A stretch of DNA of 64,000 bases from Deltaproteobacteria bacterium (GCA_016218725.1 JACRDB010000077.1:20779-84778); one strand, 5' to 3'. Shown: positions 7,298-16,363, numbered from the stretch's first letter. The notes: generated by a model not told the origin, from the letters alone. Numbers and translations are program-made.

Positions 7298-8674
7298 ATG
7301 CTCAAGCGACCCCTCGGCGCCGCGCTGGCGCTCTGCCTCTCGGTCTCCTGTCGGGAGTCCACGCCGACGCACATCCCCCCGCGGGATACAGGTCCGCCCA
7401 CAGCCTCCGCGGGCCCGGCGCTCACGCCCGTGCGCGGAGACTCCGCGGTGGACCTCCAGATCCGTCTGGCCCAGGCCCGCTGCACCGCCAACCCCGGCCA
7501 GGGCCGGCGCTGGCTGGAGCTCGCCCAGGCCTTCATCCGGAAGGCCCGGGAGACCGCCGACCCGGGCTTCTATCTCCAGGCCGAGGACGCCGTCGCCCGC
7601 GCGCTACGGATAGACCCCGCGGATCTGAACGCCGTTCAGATGCAGGGCCTGATCATGATGCAGGACCACCGCTTCCGCGAGGTGCGCGAGCTGGCGCAGC
7701 GCTCCCTCGCGCGCAACTCCCAGGCGGCGATCCTCCACGGGCTCCTGGGCGACGCGGAGATGGAGGTCGGGCACTACACCCAGGCCGAGGAGTCCTACCA
7801 GCGCATGCTGGACCTGCGGCCGAACCTGCCGTCGTACTCGCGCGCGTCGTGGATGCGCTGGCTCCTCGGGGACGCCGAGGGGGCCATTGACCTGGCCCGT
7901 CGGGCCGTGGAGGCCGGGGATCCCAGGGTGCCCGAGGAGCACGCCTGGACCATGGTGCAGCTCGCCAACCTGTACTTTGCCACCGGGGACGTGCAGCACG
8001 CGCTGGAGAACTGCAACGCCGCGCTGATCACCTTCGCGCGGTACCCCGCGGCGCTGGCCACCCGAGGGCTCATCCGGCGCGCCCGGGGGGACCTCACCGG
8101 GGCCGTCGAGGACCTGGCCATCGCCGTCGAAGGCAACGGGAGCACCGAGCATCTCATGTACCTCGGCGAGGCCCAGGAGGCCGCCGGGAGGAACGCCGAC
8201 GCCCAGGCGACGTACACCCGCCTGGAGCGCATCGGGCGCCGCTCGGACCCGAGGACCCTGGCGCTGTTCTACGCCAACCACGACCGCGAGCACGACGCCG
8301 CCGTGAGCCTCGCGCGGCGCGAGCTGGACAACCGCCCGGACGACGTCTACACGCAGGACGTCCTGGCCTGGGCGCTCTACCGCGCCGGGAACCTCCCCGA
8401 GGCCGCGCGCTACACGGACCTGTCCCGCAGGATCCACACGGCGGACGCGCGCTTCGCCTACCACGCCGGGATGATCGCCCTGGCCTCCGGGCAGCGCGAG
8501 GCCGCCGCCACGCTCCTGCGCGACGCGCTGCGCTACAACCCGCACTTCGACGAGCGCCTCGCCGAAGCCTGCCGCCAGACCCTCGCGGGGCTGCCTGGCG
8601 GCCTCGGGGACGCGGGCGCAGCCCCCGCCCCGCGCGCCGACGCGGGCGCCGGAGCCGCACCGAGGCGGCCGTGA
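7298..8674 (+). CDS. TPR-repeat lipoprotein
   Basis: A 458-residue protein with a signal and lipobox (LALCLSVSCRES), a short Pro/Thr linker, then TPR units across most of its length. Visible units include YLQAEDAVARALRIDPADLNAV, HGLLGDAEMEVGHYTQAEESYQRMLDLRP, QLANLYFATGDVQHALENCNAAL, AEDLAIAVEG-like segments, WALYRAGNLPEAARY and AGMIALASGQREAAATLLRDALRYNP. A short Ala/Pro/Asp tail ends the protein. It is expected to be a periplasmic or outer-membrane-attached scaffold. Its association with a DUF4331 gene is a recurring neighbourhood in my recollection, suggesting a joint unknown function. The downstream GTG overlaps its stop (GTGA), so the two are translationally coupled. Confidence 0.85.
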   Translation: MLKRPLGAALALCLSVSCRESTPTHIPPRDTGPPTASAGPALTPVRGDSAVDLQIRLAQARCTANPGQGRRWLELAQAFIRKARETADPGFYLQAEDAVARALRIDPADLNAVQMQGLIMMQDHRFREVRELAQRSLARNSQAAILHGLLGDAEMEVGHYTQAEESYQRMLDLRPNLPSYSRASWMRWLLGDAEGAIDLARRAVEAGDPRVPEEHAWTMVQLANLYFATGDVQHALENCNAALITFARYPAALATRGLIRRARGDLTGAVEDLAIAVEGNGSTEHLMYLGEAQEAAGRNADAQATYTRLERIGRRSDPRTLALFYANHDREHDAAVSLARRELDNRPDDVYTQDVLAWALYRAGNLPEAARYTDLSRRIHTADARFAYHAGMIALASGQREAAATLLRDALRYNPHFDERLAEACRQTLAGLPGGLGDAGAAPAPRADAGAGAAPRRP

Positions 8675-9168
8675 GGCCCCGGGCAGCGCTGCGCGCGCTC
8701 GCCCTCCTCGGGCTGGGCGCGGCATGCTCGTCACCGTCGCCCCCGCAGGACGCGGCCAGGGACCGCGCGGATGACCTCGCGGACACCCGCGTCGAGGATA
8801 CGCGCCCCCCGCCCCGGGACATCCCCCGCAGCGACGGCGGCCTGAACATCGAGCTGGTGGAGGAGCGGGTATTCGGGTTCTACTGCGCCGTGCCCGCGTG
8901 TCACTCCGGGGACATGCCCACCGGGAGGATGAACCTGGAGCCCGGACGGGCGCGCGAGTCCCTCCTCGGGGTCCGCGCCCGAGGCGTGCAATGCGGCGCC
9001 ACGGACAACGTCCGCGTGGTCCCAGGCTCCGCGGAGATGAGCCTGCTCGTGCACAAGCTCGAGGACCCGAGGCCCCCGTGCGGCGCCCAGATGCCCCTCG
9101 GGTCGGCCCCGCTGGACCCGGAGCTCGTGGCCCTCGTCCGGCGCTGGGTCGAGGCCGGCGCTCCGTAG
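8671..9168 (+). CDS. Small cytochrome-like lipoprotein
   Basis: A 165-residue protein with a GTG start overlapping the previous stop by 4 bases. It has a lipobox (LGLGAACSSP) and a domain typical of secreted myxobacterial and planctomycete proteins: VFGFYCAVPACHSGDMPTGRMNLE, then VVPGSAEMSLLVHKLEDP, CGAQMPLGSAPLDPELVALVRRWVEAGAP. The CxxxxCH is close to, but not the same as, a CxxCH haem site. Related PSCyt1-like domains often have this wider spacing, so haem binding is uncertain. It is probably the last gene of the plus-strand envelope cluster. Confidence 0.75.
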   Translation: MRPRAALRALALLGLGAACSSPSPPQDAARDRADDLADTRVEDTRPPPRDIPRSDGGLNIELVEERVFGFYCAVPACHSGDMPTGRMNLEPGRARESLLGVRARGVQCGATDNVRVVPGSAEMSLLVHKLEDPRPPCGAQMPLGSAPLDPELVALVRRWVEAGAP

Positions 9169-9200
9169 CTGATTTATCTTTGATTTCGAGGAGTTATGGC

Positions 9201-9223
9201 CCCTCTCCCACACCGGGAGAGGG
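9201..9223. terminator. Convergent-gene hairpin
   Basis: CCCTCTCCC and GGGAGAGGG form a perfect 9-bp stem with a 5-base loop, between the convergent genes ending at 9168 (+) and 9290 (-). It could serve transcripts from both sides. There is no U tract. Confidence 0.5.
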
Positions 9224-9296
9224 ACCCTACGGGACGCTACCTGGACCCTACGGGACTGTACCTGGGCCCTACGGGACGCTACCTGGGCCCTACGGG
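9224..9296. repeat. 21-bp tandem repeat, about 3.5 copies
   Basis: Three 21-bp units of the form CCTACGGGACGCTACCTGG (9224-9244, 9245-9265, 9266-9286) plus a partial fourth. Copies differ at one to three bases. The partial unit supplies the stop codon (complement of CTA at 9290-9292) of the minus-strand lipoprotein gene. Confidence 0.85.
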
Positions 9297-10462
9297 CCCA
9301 TGGCCACCATGAAGATCTGGCCGTTGTCTCCGGCGCCCTCGTCGGCGACGGCCCAGGCATTGACCGAGCGAGCGCGATGCAGCCCGAGGGGGGCCACCAT
9401 GCCGGTGGACAGGGCCATCGGGGCCATGGGGCGCCCATCACCCATCACGAAGGTGAGGAGCCCGCCGCCGTTGGCCGGGTCCGCGCCGGACAGGAGGATG
9501 GTCCGGGAGTCGAGCCCGTAGGCCAGACCCGCGGGATAACCCGCCTCCAGCGAGCCGGCCACGTCCGTGGCGGCCATGCCGGTGACCGAGACCGCCGTGG
9601 CCGAGCGCTCGCCGCCGCGGCGGGTGTCGTGACAGATGATCCCGCCCATGGGGGCCTGGGAGACCCCGGAGGGGTCCACCAGGTTGGTGGTCATGAGCAT
9701 GGCGGTGCCGCCGGAGCGGGACACCCGGAAGAGGGCCCGCTCGAAGCCCATGTCCGTCCGGCGCTGGCCGGTGATCAAGAGGTCCATCCCGTCGCTGGTG
9801 ATGGTGATCGCCGCGGGGGTCAAGAGCTCCGTGCCCACGTTCACCTGCGTGGGCGCGCCGCCCGCCGCGGGGATCGCGAAGATGGCCCCGACGCCCTCCA
9901 GGACCTCCGCGCCCATGTTCCGGTCCGCGGCCTGGTCTGCCACGTAGATGGTGCTGTCGTCGTTGGAGAGGGTGATCCCCACCGGGAACGCGAGCCCCAT
10001 CCCTGCCACCACCTGCGTGGGGGCCGCCATGGGCATGCCCATGGCCGGCACCGCCGCCCGGAAGACCGCCGGCTCGTTCATGGCGTTGTACGCCGTGAAG
10101 AAGATGTTCCGGCCCATGGTGTCCGGGATGGAGTCCAGCGGGCGGGAGCACACCATCCCGCAGTTGACCACCGGGCGGGTGCTCATCCCGGGCATGCCCG
10201 GGGTGTCCCCGGGAACGTCCCCGGGGGGTGTATCCGCGGGGGGGGTGGTGGTGTCCCGCGTGGTGTCCTGCTGGACCACGTCCCCGCCGCCGTCCGGCGG
10301 GGGCGGGGGCGGCATGGTGTCCGCCATGCCGGTGTCCATGGTGCCGGAGTCCACGGCCGCGTCCGTCGCCGGGTCGCTCGGGCAGCCCATGAGCCCGGCC
10401 GCCACGGCGCCAATCGCCATCACCTGCCAGCGCAACGCGGGCATTTTCCCCGTTGTGATCAT
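9290..10462 (-). CDS. Beta-propeller-like lipoprotein, paralogue of the 4249 gene
   Basis: A 390-residue lipoprotein. The signal ends in AAGLMGCPSD, followed by an Asp/Thr/Pro-rich linker (AVDSGTMDTGMADTMPPPPPP and DTTRDTTTPPADTPP). The C-terminal repeat domain has GITLSNDDSTIYVADQAADR, AITITSDGMDLLITG, GLAYGLDSRTILLSGADP and a closing GLHRARSVNAWAVADEGAGDNG. Domain order and closing motif match the gene at 4249-5403, so the pair arose by duplication. ATG 10462 is favoured over ATG 10468 because AGGAGG at 10476-10471 is then 8 bases away. The stop codon lies inside a tandem repeat, so the C-terminus may be variable between strains. The function is unknown. Confidence 0.78.
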   Translation of the reverse strand: MITTGKMPALRWQVMAIGAVAAGLMGCPSDPATDAAVDSGTMDTGMADTMPPPPPPDGGGDVVQQDTTRDTTTPPADTPPGDVPGDTPGMPGMSTRPVVNCGMVCSRPLDSIPDTMGRNIFFTAYNAMNEPAVFRAAVPAMGMPMAAPTQVVAGMGLAFPVGITLSNDDSTIYVADQAADRNMGAEVLEGVGAIFAIPAAGGAPTQVNVGTELLTPAAITITSDGMDLLITGQRRTDMGFERALFRVSRSGGTAMLMTTNLVDPSGVSQAPMGGIICHDTRRGGERSATAVSVTGMAATDVAGSLEAGYPAGLAYGLDSRTILLSGADPANGGGLLTFVMGDGRPMAPMALSTGMVAPLGLHRARSVNAWAVADEGAGDNGQIFMVAMGP

Positions 10463-10788
10463 TCCCATCGCCTCCTGTAGCAGTCCACTCACCGGATGGT
10501 TCCGTCCCAAGCCAAAGGCTCCCAGAGACTCAGCTCCGCCCACCCCCTGGAGGGGTACGCGCTCGGGGCCTGTCCCTCCCTACGCCCCCGCCGGACGAAT
10601 AGATTTGCCGAAACGGCCGGGCGCCCGGCGCGTAGTCCACCCGAGAGAAAGGCACCGAATTGTGTGCCCCCCCGCGCCGCGGGGGCGGTAGATTCACGCT
10701 GCGCCTCCATCGGGGCGCGAGGGCGCCGGGAGGGGCCATTGCCCGTGCCAGCGACCTCGCGCGCCAGAGGGCAGAAAGGGAACCCTCC
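10463..10788. other. Divergent intergenic region, 326 bases
   Basis: This separates the minus-strand lipoprotein gene from the plus-strand flavoprotein-ferredoxin gene. It contains a 14-bp perfect palindrome GCCGGGCGCCCGGC at 10616-10629 and a second GC dyad CCCCGCG-C-CGCGGGG near 10670-10685, either of which could be a regulator site. No clear -35/-10 pair and no small gene could be recognised. Confidence 0.4.
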
Positions 10789-13125
10789 GTGGCCGTCGCG
10801 GACATCCTCAAGGTCAGCTTTGAGTTCTCCCCCAAGGTCGGCACCCGGCAGCTCCCGGCGCTCACCGAGCACTACGAGAGCATCACGGTGCCAGGGCTCT
10901 ACATCGGCGGGGACCTCGCCGACGCGCCCATCATCAAGATCGCCCTGAACCAGGGCTACGAGGTCATCCAGAAGATCTTCAAGAAGGACTTCCAGGGCAA
11001 GGCCCCCGCGCGGGGCGAGGGCGACGCCGAGCCCGGCGTGGCCTACCGCAAGAACCAGGACAAGCCCGAGCGCTACGACGTGGCCATCGTGGGCGCCGGT
11101 CCCGCGGGCATCGGCGCGGCCATCGCCTGCCAGGACCTGGGGCTCACCTACGTCCTCCTGGAGAAGGAGAAGCCGTTCAACACCATCCAGAACTACCCCA
11201 AGGCCAAGCACGTCTTCTCCGAGCCGCGGGAGATCAAGCTCCTGCCCAACGTGTTCAAGTTCGACGACGAGCTCAAGGAGAACCTCGTCGACCGCTGGGA
11301 GAAGCTCATCGACTCCCAGGGCTTCCACCTGCTCCAGCCCGTGGAGGTGACGAGCATCGCCCGGGCCGACGCCGAGGCGTTCAACGTCACCGGCAAGGGG
11401 CCCGACGGCGAGCGCAAGCTGCGCGCCCGCAAGGTGTTCCTGGCCATCGGCCGCCGGGGCAACGTGAACCGCATGACCTGCCCCGGGGCCGAGCTCGACA
11501 AGGTGGAGTACGTGCTCCACGAGCCCGGGCGCTTCAAGGGCAAGCGGGTGATGGTCGTCGGCGGCGGGGACAGCGCCGTGGAGGCCGCCATGGCCTGCGC
11601 CGAGGCCGGGGCCAAGGTCACCGTGTCCTACCGGCAGGAGAGCTTCGCCCGCGCCAAGGCGGGCAACCGCCAGAAGATCGAGAAGATGATCGCCGCGGGG
11701 GAGATCGCCGCGGAGTTCAACACCTCGACGGCGGAGGTCACCGTCGACGCGGTGAAGCTCAAGTCCAAGGACGGCACCAAGGACGTGCCCAACGACTACG
11801 TGCTGGCCTTCCTGGGCGCGTCGCTCCCCACGGAGTTCCTGAAGAAGATCGGCGTGCAGATGGAGGGGGACATGTCCCGCCTGCGCGCCCTGTGGATCAC
11901 GACCTTCGCGCTCCTGACGTACCTGTTCTACTGCGTCAAGGCCCACAAGGACTTCTTCCCCTTCGGGCCCCTGAGGGTGCTCTGGTACGGGGACTACACG
12001 GAGAACAACGAGGCGGCCCACGGGTTCTTCTGGAAGCCCGTGCTGGAGAATTTCAAGCCCCTGGCCGGGGTGTACGACCGCCTCCAGCACCTGCACCTGC
12101 CCTTCTGGGGGATCCATAACGTCCACGACGAGATGGTCTGGGGCTTCTACTGGCGGGACATCAGCGGGAGCTTCCTGGGCACCCTGGCCTACTCCTTCCT
12201 GGTGACGTACTTCGGCCTCCAGGCGATGAAGCGGTACCCGTCGCCCATCCAGAAGCGCCGCTACAAGATCATCATCTTCTCGCAGCTCGCGCTGCTCTTC
12301 GCGATCCCCGAGCTCCTGGCGCCGATCTTCTTCGCCCGGGGCTACAAATGGTACTCCATCGTGGTCCCCTGGCCGCTGTCCAAATGGAGCGTGCTGGACA
12401 GCCCCGAGTGGGAGCCCACGCACACCGCGTGGCTGGGGCTCTCGCCCTGGGTCTGGATCGGCGGGGCCGTGGCCCTGGTGGGCATGCCCCTCTTCGTGCG
12501 CTACCAGGGCGAGCGCTTCTGCTCGTACCTCTGCGGCTGCGGGGCCCTGGCGGAGACCTTCGGCGACCGCTGGAGGCACCTGGCCCCGCGCGGGCGCACC
12601 GCAAAACAGGCCGAGCTCTTCGGGCGCTTCGTCCTCGGCGCCGCGGTGGTCACCACGCTCTTCATGCTGGCGGACCTCTACCAGAACGTCTCGGGCTTCC
12701 GACAGCTCTGGGCCGTGGTCGGGCCCCACGACAAGCTCCGGGTCTTCGTGAACGAGTGGTACGACCTCATCGTGGACTTCTGGATGGCCGCGGTCATCGG
12801 CGTGGCCGCCTACCCCTACCTCGGCAACCGCTTCTGGTGCCGCTTCATGTGCCCCCTGCGGGCCTTCATGGAGATCACCTCGAAATGGATCGGCCGGCTC
12901 AAGATCACGTCCAACAACAAGTGCATCGGGTGCGGCCAGTGCACCCGGTACTGCCAGATGGGCATCGATGTGCAGCGCTTCGCCCAGACCCAGAAGGACA
13001 TGCACAACGAGAACTCCGCGTGCATCCAGTGCGGCATCTGCGTGCAGGTGTGCCCCATGGAGGTGCTCACCGTGGAGCGCGCCCCGCAGAGCGCCCGGCG
13101 GCGCCTGCCGCTCTACAAGGGTTGA
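10789..13125 (+). CDS. Fusion of a TrxR-like flavoprotein with a NapH/CcoG-like polyferredoxin
   Basis: A 778-residue membrane protein. Residues 98-400 are a pyridine nucleotide-disulfide oxidoreductase unit: FAD Rossmann YDVAIVGAGPAGIGAA, NAD(P) Rossmann VMVVGGGDSAVEAA near 255, and FLGASLPTEFL. About six membrane helices follow, with NapH-like CSYLCGCGALAE and CRFMCPLRAFME, then two 4Fe-4S motifs (CIGCGQCTRYCQ and CIQCGICVQVCP). The likely role is electron transfer between NAD(P)H and a membrane or periplasmic partner. The FAD-closing segment VPGLYIGGDLADAPIIKIALNQG, normally at the C-terminal end of such reductases, sits at residues 34-56, before the first Rossmann fold; the normal place is taken by the first membrane helix. 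GTG 10789 follows GAAAGGG; no redox CxxC of thioredoxin reductase is seen. The physiological acceptor is unknown. Confidence 0.85.
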   Translation: MAVADILKVSFEFSPKVGTRQLPALTEHYESITVPGLYIGGDLADAPIIKIALNQGYEVIQKIFKKDFQGKAPARGEGDAEPGVAYRKNQDKPERYDVAIVGAGPAGIGAAIACQDLGLTYVLLEKEKPFNTIQNYPKAKHVFSEPREIKLLPNVFKFDDELKENLVDRWEKLIDSQGFHLLQPVEVTSIARADAEAFNVTGKGPDGERKLRARKVFLAIGRRGNVNRMTCPGAELDKVEYVLHEPGRFKGKRVMVVGGGDSAVEAAMACAEAGAKVTVSYRQESFARAKAGNRQKIEKMIAAGEIAAEFNTSTAEVTVDAVKLKSKDGTKDVPNDYVLAFLGASLPTEFLKKIGVQMEGDMSRLRALWITTFALLTYLFYCVKAHKDFFPFGPLRVLWYGDYTENNEAAHGFFWKPVLENFKPLAGVYDRLQHLHLPFWGIHNVHDEMVWGFYWRDISGSFLGTLAYSFLVTYFGLQAMKRYPSPIQKRRYKIIIFSQLALLFAIPELLAPIFFARGYKWYSIVVPWPLSKWSVLDSPEWEPTHTAWLGLSPWVWIGGAVALVGMPLFVRYQGERFCSYLCGCGALAETFGDRWRHLAPRGRTAKQAELFGRFVLGAAVVTTLFMLADLYQNVSGFRQLWAVVGPHDKLRVFVNEWYDLIVDFWMAAVIGVAAYPYLGNRFWCRFMCPLRAFMEITSKWIGRLKITSNNKCIGCGQCTRYCQMGIDVQRFAQTQKDMHNENSACIQCGICVQVCPMEVLTVERAPQSARRRLPLYKG

Positions 13126-15314
13126 GCTGTTTCCTTTGTGATTTCCGGTAGTTGTGCGAGCTCCCGGGTGAGCGCTTCGAGCTCCCCGGGGCCCAGCGGG
13201 GCGTCGCCGAAGCGTGCCTCGGTGTAGCGCTCGGCGACGCGCACGGCGAGGGGCCCCGCGGGGTCGCCCCTGCGCTCCACCTCGGCGGCGAAGCGCAGCG
13301 GGGACTGGCTGGGCGGGCGGAGGTGGCCCCGGCGCGCGAGCGCCGCGTCGAGGCAGAGGGCGAGCCGCCGGGCCTCGCGGGCCGAGGGCGGCAGCTCCGG
13401 GGTGGCGCGCTCGCCGCGGTCCTGCCAGAAGCGCCGCAGGGCGAAGGCCCCCACGCCGAGGACGAGGGCCCCGAAGGCGAGGGAGCGCCAGGGGACGCGG
13501 GCGGGGGCGTCCGTGAGCCGGGTGCGCGCGCGCTGGAAGCCCCGGGCGGCGTGGTCCAGGTCCGTGCGCCCCCGGCGGGCCTCGAAGAAGCGCCAGAGGC
13601 GCACCGCGAGGCGCGTCTGGGTGGAGAGGTCAAAGCCCACCACGTAGGTCCTCCAGCGGAGGCGCAGGGCCTCGACGACGGCGTCGACCTCGGAGAAGAA
13701 GCCCGTGTGCACCACCGGGGCCTCGCCGGCGGGGGGCGTGGGGTCGAAGGTCACCCAGCCCCCGTGGGGGTCGTACACCTCCACCCAGGAGTGGGCGTCG
13801 CCCTGGTGGATGGCGTAGAAGCGCCCGTAGCGGTTGTACGTCCCGCCGAGGAAGCCCGTGACGTTCCGGGTGGGCACGTCCACGGTGCGCAGGAGCACCG
13901 CCATGGCGGTGGAGAAGTACTCGCAGTGGCCCGCGTGGGACCGGAAGAGGAAGTCCTCCAGCGGGCGCTCGGCGCCGCCGCTCTCCAGCCGCAGGGTGTA
14001 GCGGTACGTGGACAGGTAGCGCTCGACGGCGCGGGCCTTCTCCTGCGGGCTCCGGGCCCCCGCGGTGACCCTCTGGGCCAGGGCCCGGACCTCCGGCGAC
14101 AGGTCCGGCGGCACGCGGGTGTAGAGCCGCAGCTGCTCCGCCGAGGGGCGCCTGCGCCGCGCCGGGAGCGCGTTGGAGGTGGGCGCGAAGGCCGTGTACA
14201 CGAGCCCCACGTCGTCGGCGTTGGCGTAGTGGACGCGGTCGTCCACGTCCTGGGTGAGGCTCATGTACCGCGGGATCCCGCGCTCCAGCCGGGGCTCGAT
14301 CAAGAGCCCGACGGTGCCCTCGGGGAGGAGCACCACCGGGGGCTCCAGCGGGTCGAGCACGAGCCTGAGCGCGGTGTCCTGGTCCGTGACGGGGAAGCGC
14401 GCGAGGGCGTAGCGGTCGCTCTGGCGCTCCACGGGGATGTTGTCCTGGCCGGGGAAGGGCGTGCGGGTCCAGCGCCGGCCGTCGTAGGTGTCGAAGGTCG
14501 AGCCCCGGAGCCGGAAGGGCCGGATGAGCGGCGGGTTGGCGGGCTGTACCAGGGGCTCCACGCGCAGGACGATGGTGGGGTCGTTCCGGATGACCCCGTG
14601 GCCCTGGAGGTCCACGGTGGTCCCGAGGCCGCTCACCACCTGGCCCCGCTGCTGCCGCAGCGAGAGCACCCCGATCCCGATCCGGGGGAAGAGCACGAAC
14701 ACCATCGCCGTCAGCACGAAGATGGGCACGCTCAGGAGCGACGAGCCCACCAGGAGCCCCGCGCTCACCACCCTGCGGGAGCGCAGGATCCGCGCGACGT
14801 CAATGGGCACCCCGGCGCGGCCCGCGCGGGCGTCGGCCAGGTAGTTGCCCTCGATCTCCCGGCGCAGGTGCCCGAGGGTCATGGCCCAGGGCGTGGCGAT
14901 CACGAAGCCCAGGAAGCACAGCGCGTAGGAGAGCCCTCCCCCGAGGACCGTGGCGGCGATCAGGTGCAGGAGCGCCAGCACGGTGATCTGCTGGTAGTCC
15001 CGCGCGGTCCTGCGCGTGGCGAGCTTCAGGAGCTGGAGGAAGGCCGCGAACTCCACCGTGGCCGTGAGCATCGGCGCGTCGAGGAAGAGCGAGCGCCCCA
15101 CCTGGGCGAAGAACGCCAGCACCACGGCGACGTTCCACGCGCGGTGGTAGCGCTCGGACTGGAGGAGCTCGCCCTCGGCGAACCAGCTCGCCAGGACGCC
15201 CGCCGTGAGGAGGAGCGCGCTCACCCCCTGGAGCTCGCCCCCGGCCCCGAGGGCCACCAGGCCCAGCACCGCCAGGATGTACGACGCGACCTTGTGGACC
15301 TGGGCGAACCTCAC
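13113..15314 (-). CDS. TgpA-like membrane transglutaminase
   Basis: A 733-residue protein. The first 200 residues hold several membrane helices (DUF3488-like). A periplasmic linker leads to a transglutaminase-like core with the complete triad: Cys464 in AGHCEYF, His508 in GDAHSWVEVY and Asp524 in VTFDPTP. A further membrane helix near 580-600 precedes a C-terminal domain of about 120 residues (DUF4129-like position). Such proteins occur with DUF58 proteins and MoxR ATPases; the DUF58 partner is directly upstream with a 4-base ATGA overlap, while no MoxR gene is in this window. The role is cell-envelope protein processing or cross-linking, substrate unknown. The 3' end overlaps the convergent flavoprotein gene by 13 bases. 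Confidence 0.9.
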   Translation of the reverse strand: MRFAQVHKVASYILAVLGLVALGAGGELQGVSALLLTAGVLASWFAEGELLQSERYHRAWNVAVVLAFFAQVGRSLFLDAPMLTATVEFAAFLQLLKLATRRTARDYQQITVLALLHLIAATVLGGGLSYALCFLGFVIATPWAMTLGHLRREIEGNYLADARAGRAGVPIDVARILRSRRVVSAGLLVGSSLLSVPIFVLTAMVFVLFPRIGIGVLSLRQQRGQVVSGLGTTVDLQGHGVIRNDPTIVLRVEPLVQPANPPLIRPFRLRGSTFDTYDGRRWTRTPFPGQDNIPVERQSDRYALARFPVTDQDTALRLVLDPLEPPVVLLPEGTVGLLIEPRLERGIPRYMSLTQDVDDRVHYANADDVGLVYTAFAPTSNALPARRRRPSAEQLRLYTRVPPDLSPEVRALAQRVTAGARSPQEKARAVERYLSTYRYTLRLESGGAERPLEDFLFRSHAGHCEYFSTAMAVLLRTVDVPTRNVTGFLGGTYNRYGRFYAIHQGDAHSWVEVYDPHGGWVTFDPTPPAGEAPVVHTGFFSEVDAVVEALRLRWRTYVVGFDLSTQTRLAVRLWRFFEARRGRTDLDHAARGFQRARTRLTDAPARVPWRSLAFGALVLGVGAFALRRFWQDRGERATPELPPSAREARRLALCLDAALARRGHLRPPSQSPLRFAAEVERRGDPAGPLAVRVAERYTEARFGDAPLGPGELEALTRELAQLPEITKETAQPL

Positions 15315-16363
15315 GGGCCCCTCGCGTCGGGGTCCTCGGGGCCCGCGGGCAGGGGCGGCAGCCGGGCCAGGAAGGCCAGCACGCGGTCGGCGGCGTGGGT
15401 GGAGGGCCGGGCCAGGAGCCCGCGGGGCCCCTCGGCGGGGGCGTCCTGGGCCAGGAGCTGCACCTGGGCGCCCTGGCGCAGCGCGTCCAGGGCCACGAAG
15501 GCCGCCCGGCGGATGTCATCCTCCAGGCGGACCGTGAAGTCCTTCAGGCCCGCGGGCTCCGAGGGCGCGCGGTTGGGCACCTCGATGCGCACCAGGCGCG
15601 CCCCCTCGCGCCGGCGCTCCCGGGCGACCACCTTGTCCATCGCGGCGGTCTTGGGCCAGTGGATGTCCCTCACGGGGTCTCCGTCCACCAGGTCCCGGAC
15701 GCCGTCGACCTCGCCGTGGCCGCGCTCCTCGTGGGTGACCAGGTCCCCGAGGACGCGCGCCACGGAGCTCCTGCGCTCCGCGGGCCTGGGGTACGGGAAC
15801 ACCAGCTGGTCCTCCGGGAGGGTCACCTCGCGCCATTTCTCAAAGAGCCCGAAGGGGAAGCGCGTGGCCACCCGGAGCGAGCGGTAGCGCTCGACGCCGC
15901 GCACCGGGGCCACGCGCCGGTACGCCGCGGTCTGCCGCGCCCCGGCGGAGATCTTGAGGAAGTAGCACCGCTTGTCCGTGCGCCGCCCCTCGACGCGGTC
16001 CTCCACCTCGATCGAGTAGCTCGGGGCGTAGCGCTTGCGGTTGTGCACCTCGATCTCCACCAGCGCGGGCACGCCCGCGAAGGCCCGCCGCGGGAGCCTC
16101 CGGCGGAAGTCCAGGCCCCGCAGCGCGATCTCCGACAGCACCCCGGAGAGCGTCACCAGCGAGAGGAGCAGCCCCAGCACCAGGTACAAGAGGTTGTTGC
16201 CGGTGTTCACCGCCGCGAGGCCCACGCCGATGGTCACCCCGAGGAAGACCTTTCCCTCGCGGGTGACCCGGAGCTTCCTCGGCGGGCTCAGCACCCAGGA
16301 CCAGCTCCCGCGCATGCGCCAGTACACCCTCTTCGCGTAGTGCACCCAGCGGGCGTCCTTCAC
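15311..16363 (-). CDS. DUF58 domain protein
   Basis: A 350-residue protein with two adjacent membrane helices near residues 30-70 (VFLGVTIGVGLAAVNTGNNLLYLVLGLLLSL, two stretches), then a beta-rich region and the DUF58 signature RDLVDGDPVRDIHWPKTAAMDKVVARE. GTG 16363 is used because the open frame upstream runs into non-coding Arg/Pro-rich sequence. DUF58 proteins are von Willebrand-like partners of MoxR ATPases and TgpA-type transglutaminases, and the 4-base overlap with the downstream transglutaminase gene fits a two-gene operon. The partner and substrate are unknown. Confidence 0.87.
   Translation of the reverse strand: MKDARWVHYAKRVYWRMRGSWSWVLSPPRKLRVTREGKVFLGVTIGVGLAAVNTGNNLLYLVLGLLLSLVTLSGVLSEIALRGLDFRRRLPRRAFAGVPALVEIEVHNRKRYAPSYSIEVEDRVEGRRTDKRCYFLKISAGARQTAAYRRVAPVRGVERYRSLRVATRFPFGLFEKWREVTLPEDQLVFPYPRPAERRSSVARVLGDLVTHEERGHGEVDGVRDLVDGDPVRDIHWPKTAAMDKVVARERRREGARLVRIEVPNRAPSEPAGLKDFTVRLEDDIRRAAFVALDALRQGAQVQLLAQDAPAEGPRGLLARPSTHAADRVLAFLARLPPLPAGPEDPDARGP

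Noticed and set aside
7298..9168. Haem-binding cytochrome call for the 8671 gene
   Set aside because: Kept only as cytochrome-like: the motif is CxxxxCH, not CxxCH, so haem attachment is not supported by the sequence.
10489..13005. 838-codon minus-strand frame opposite the flavoprotein-ferredoxin gene
   Set aside because: His/Glu/Val/Leu-rich antisense composition without any domain; typical of high-GC antisense shadows.
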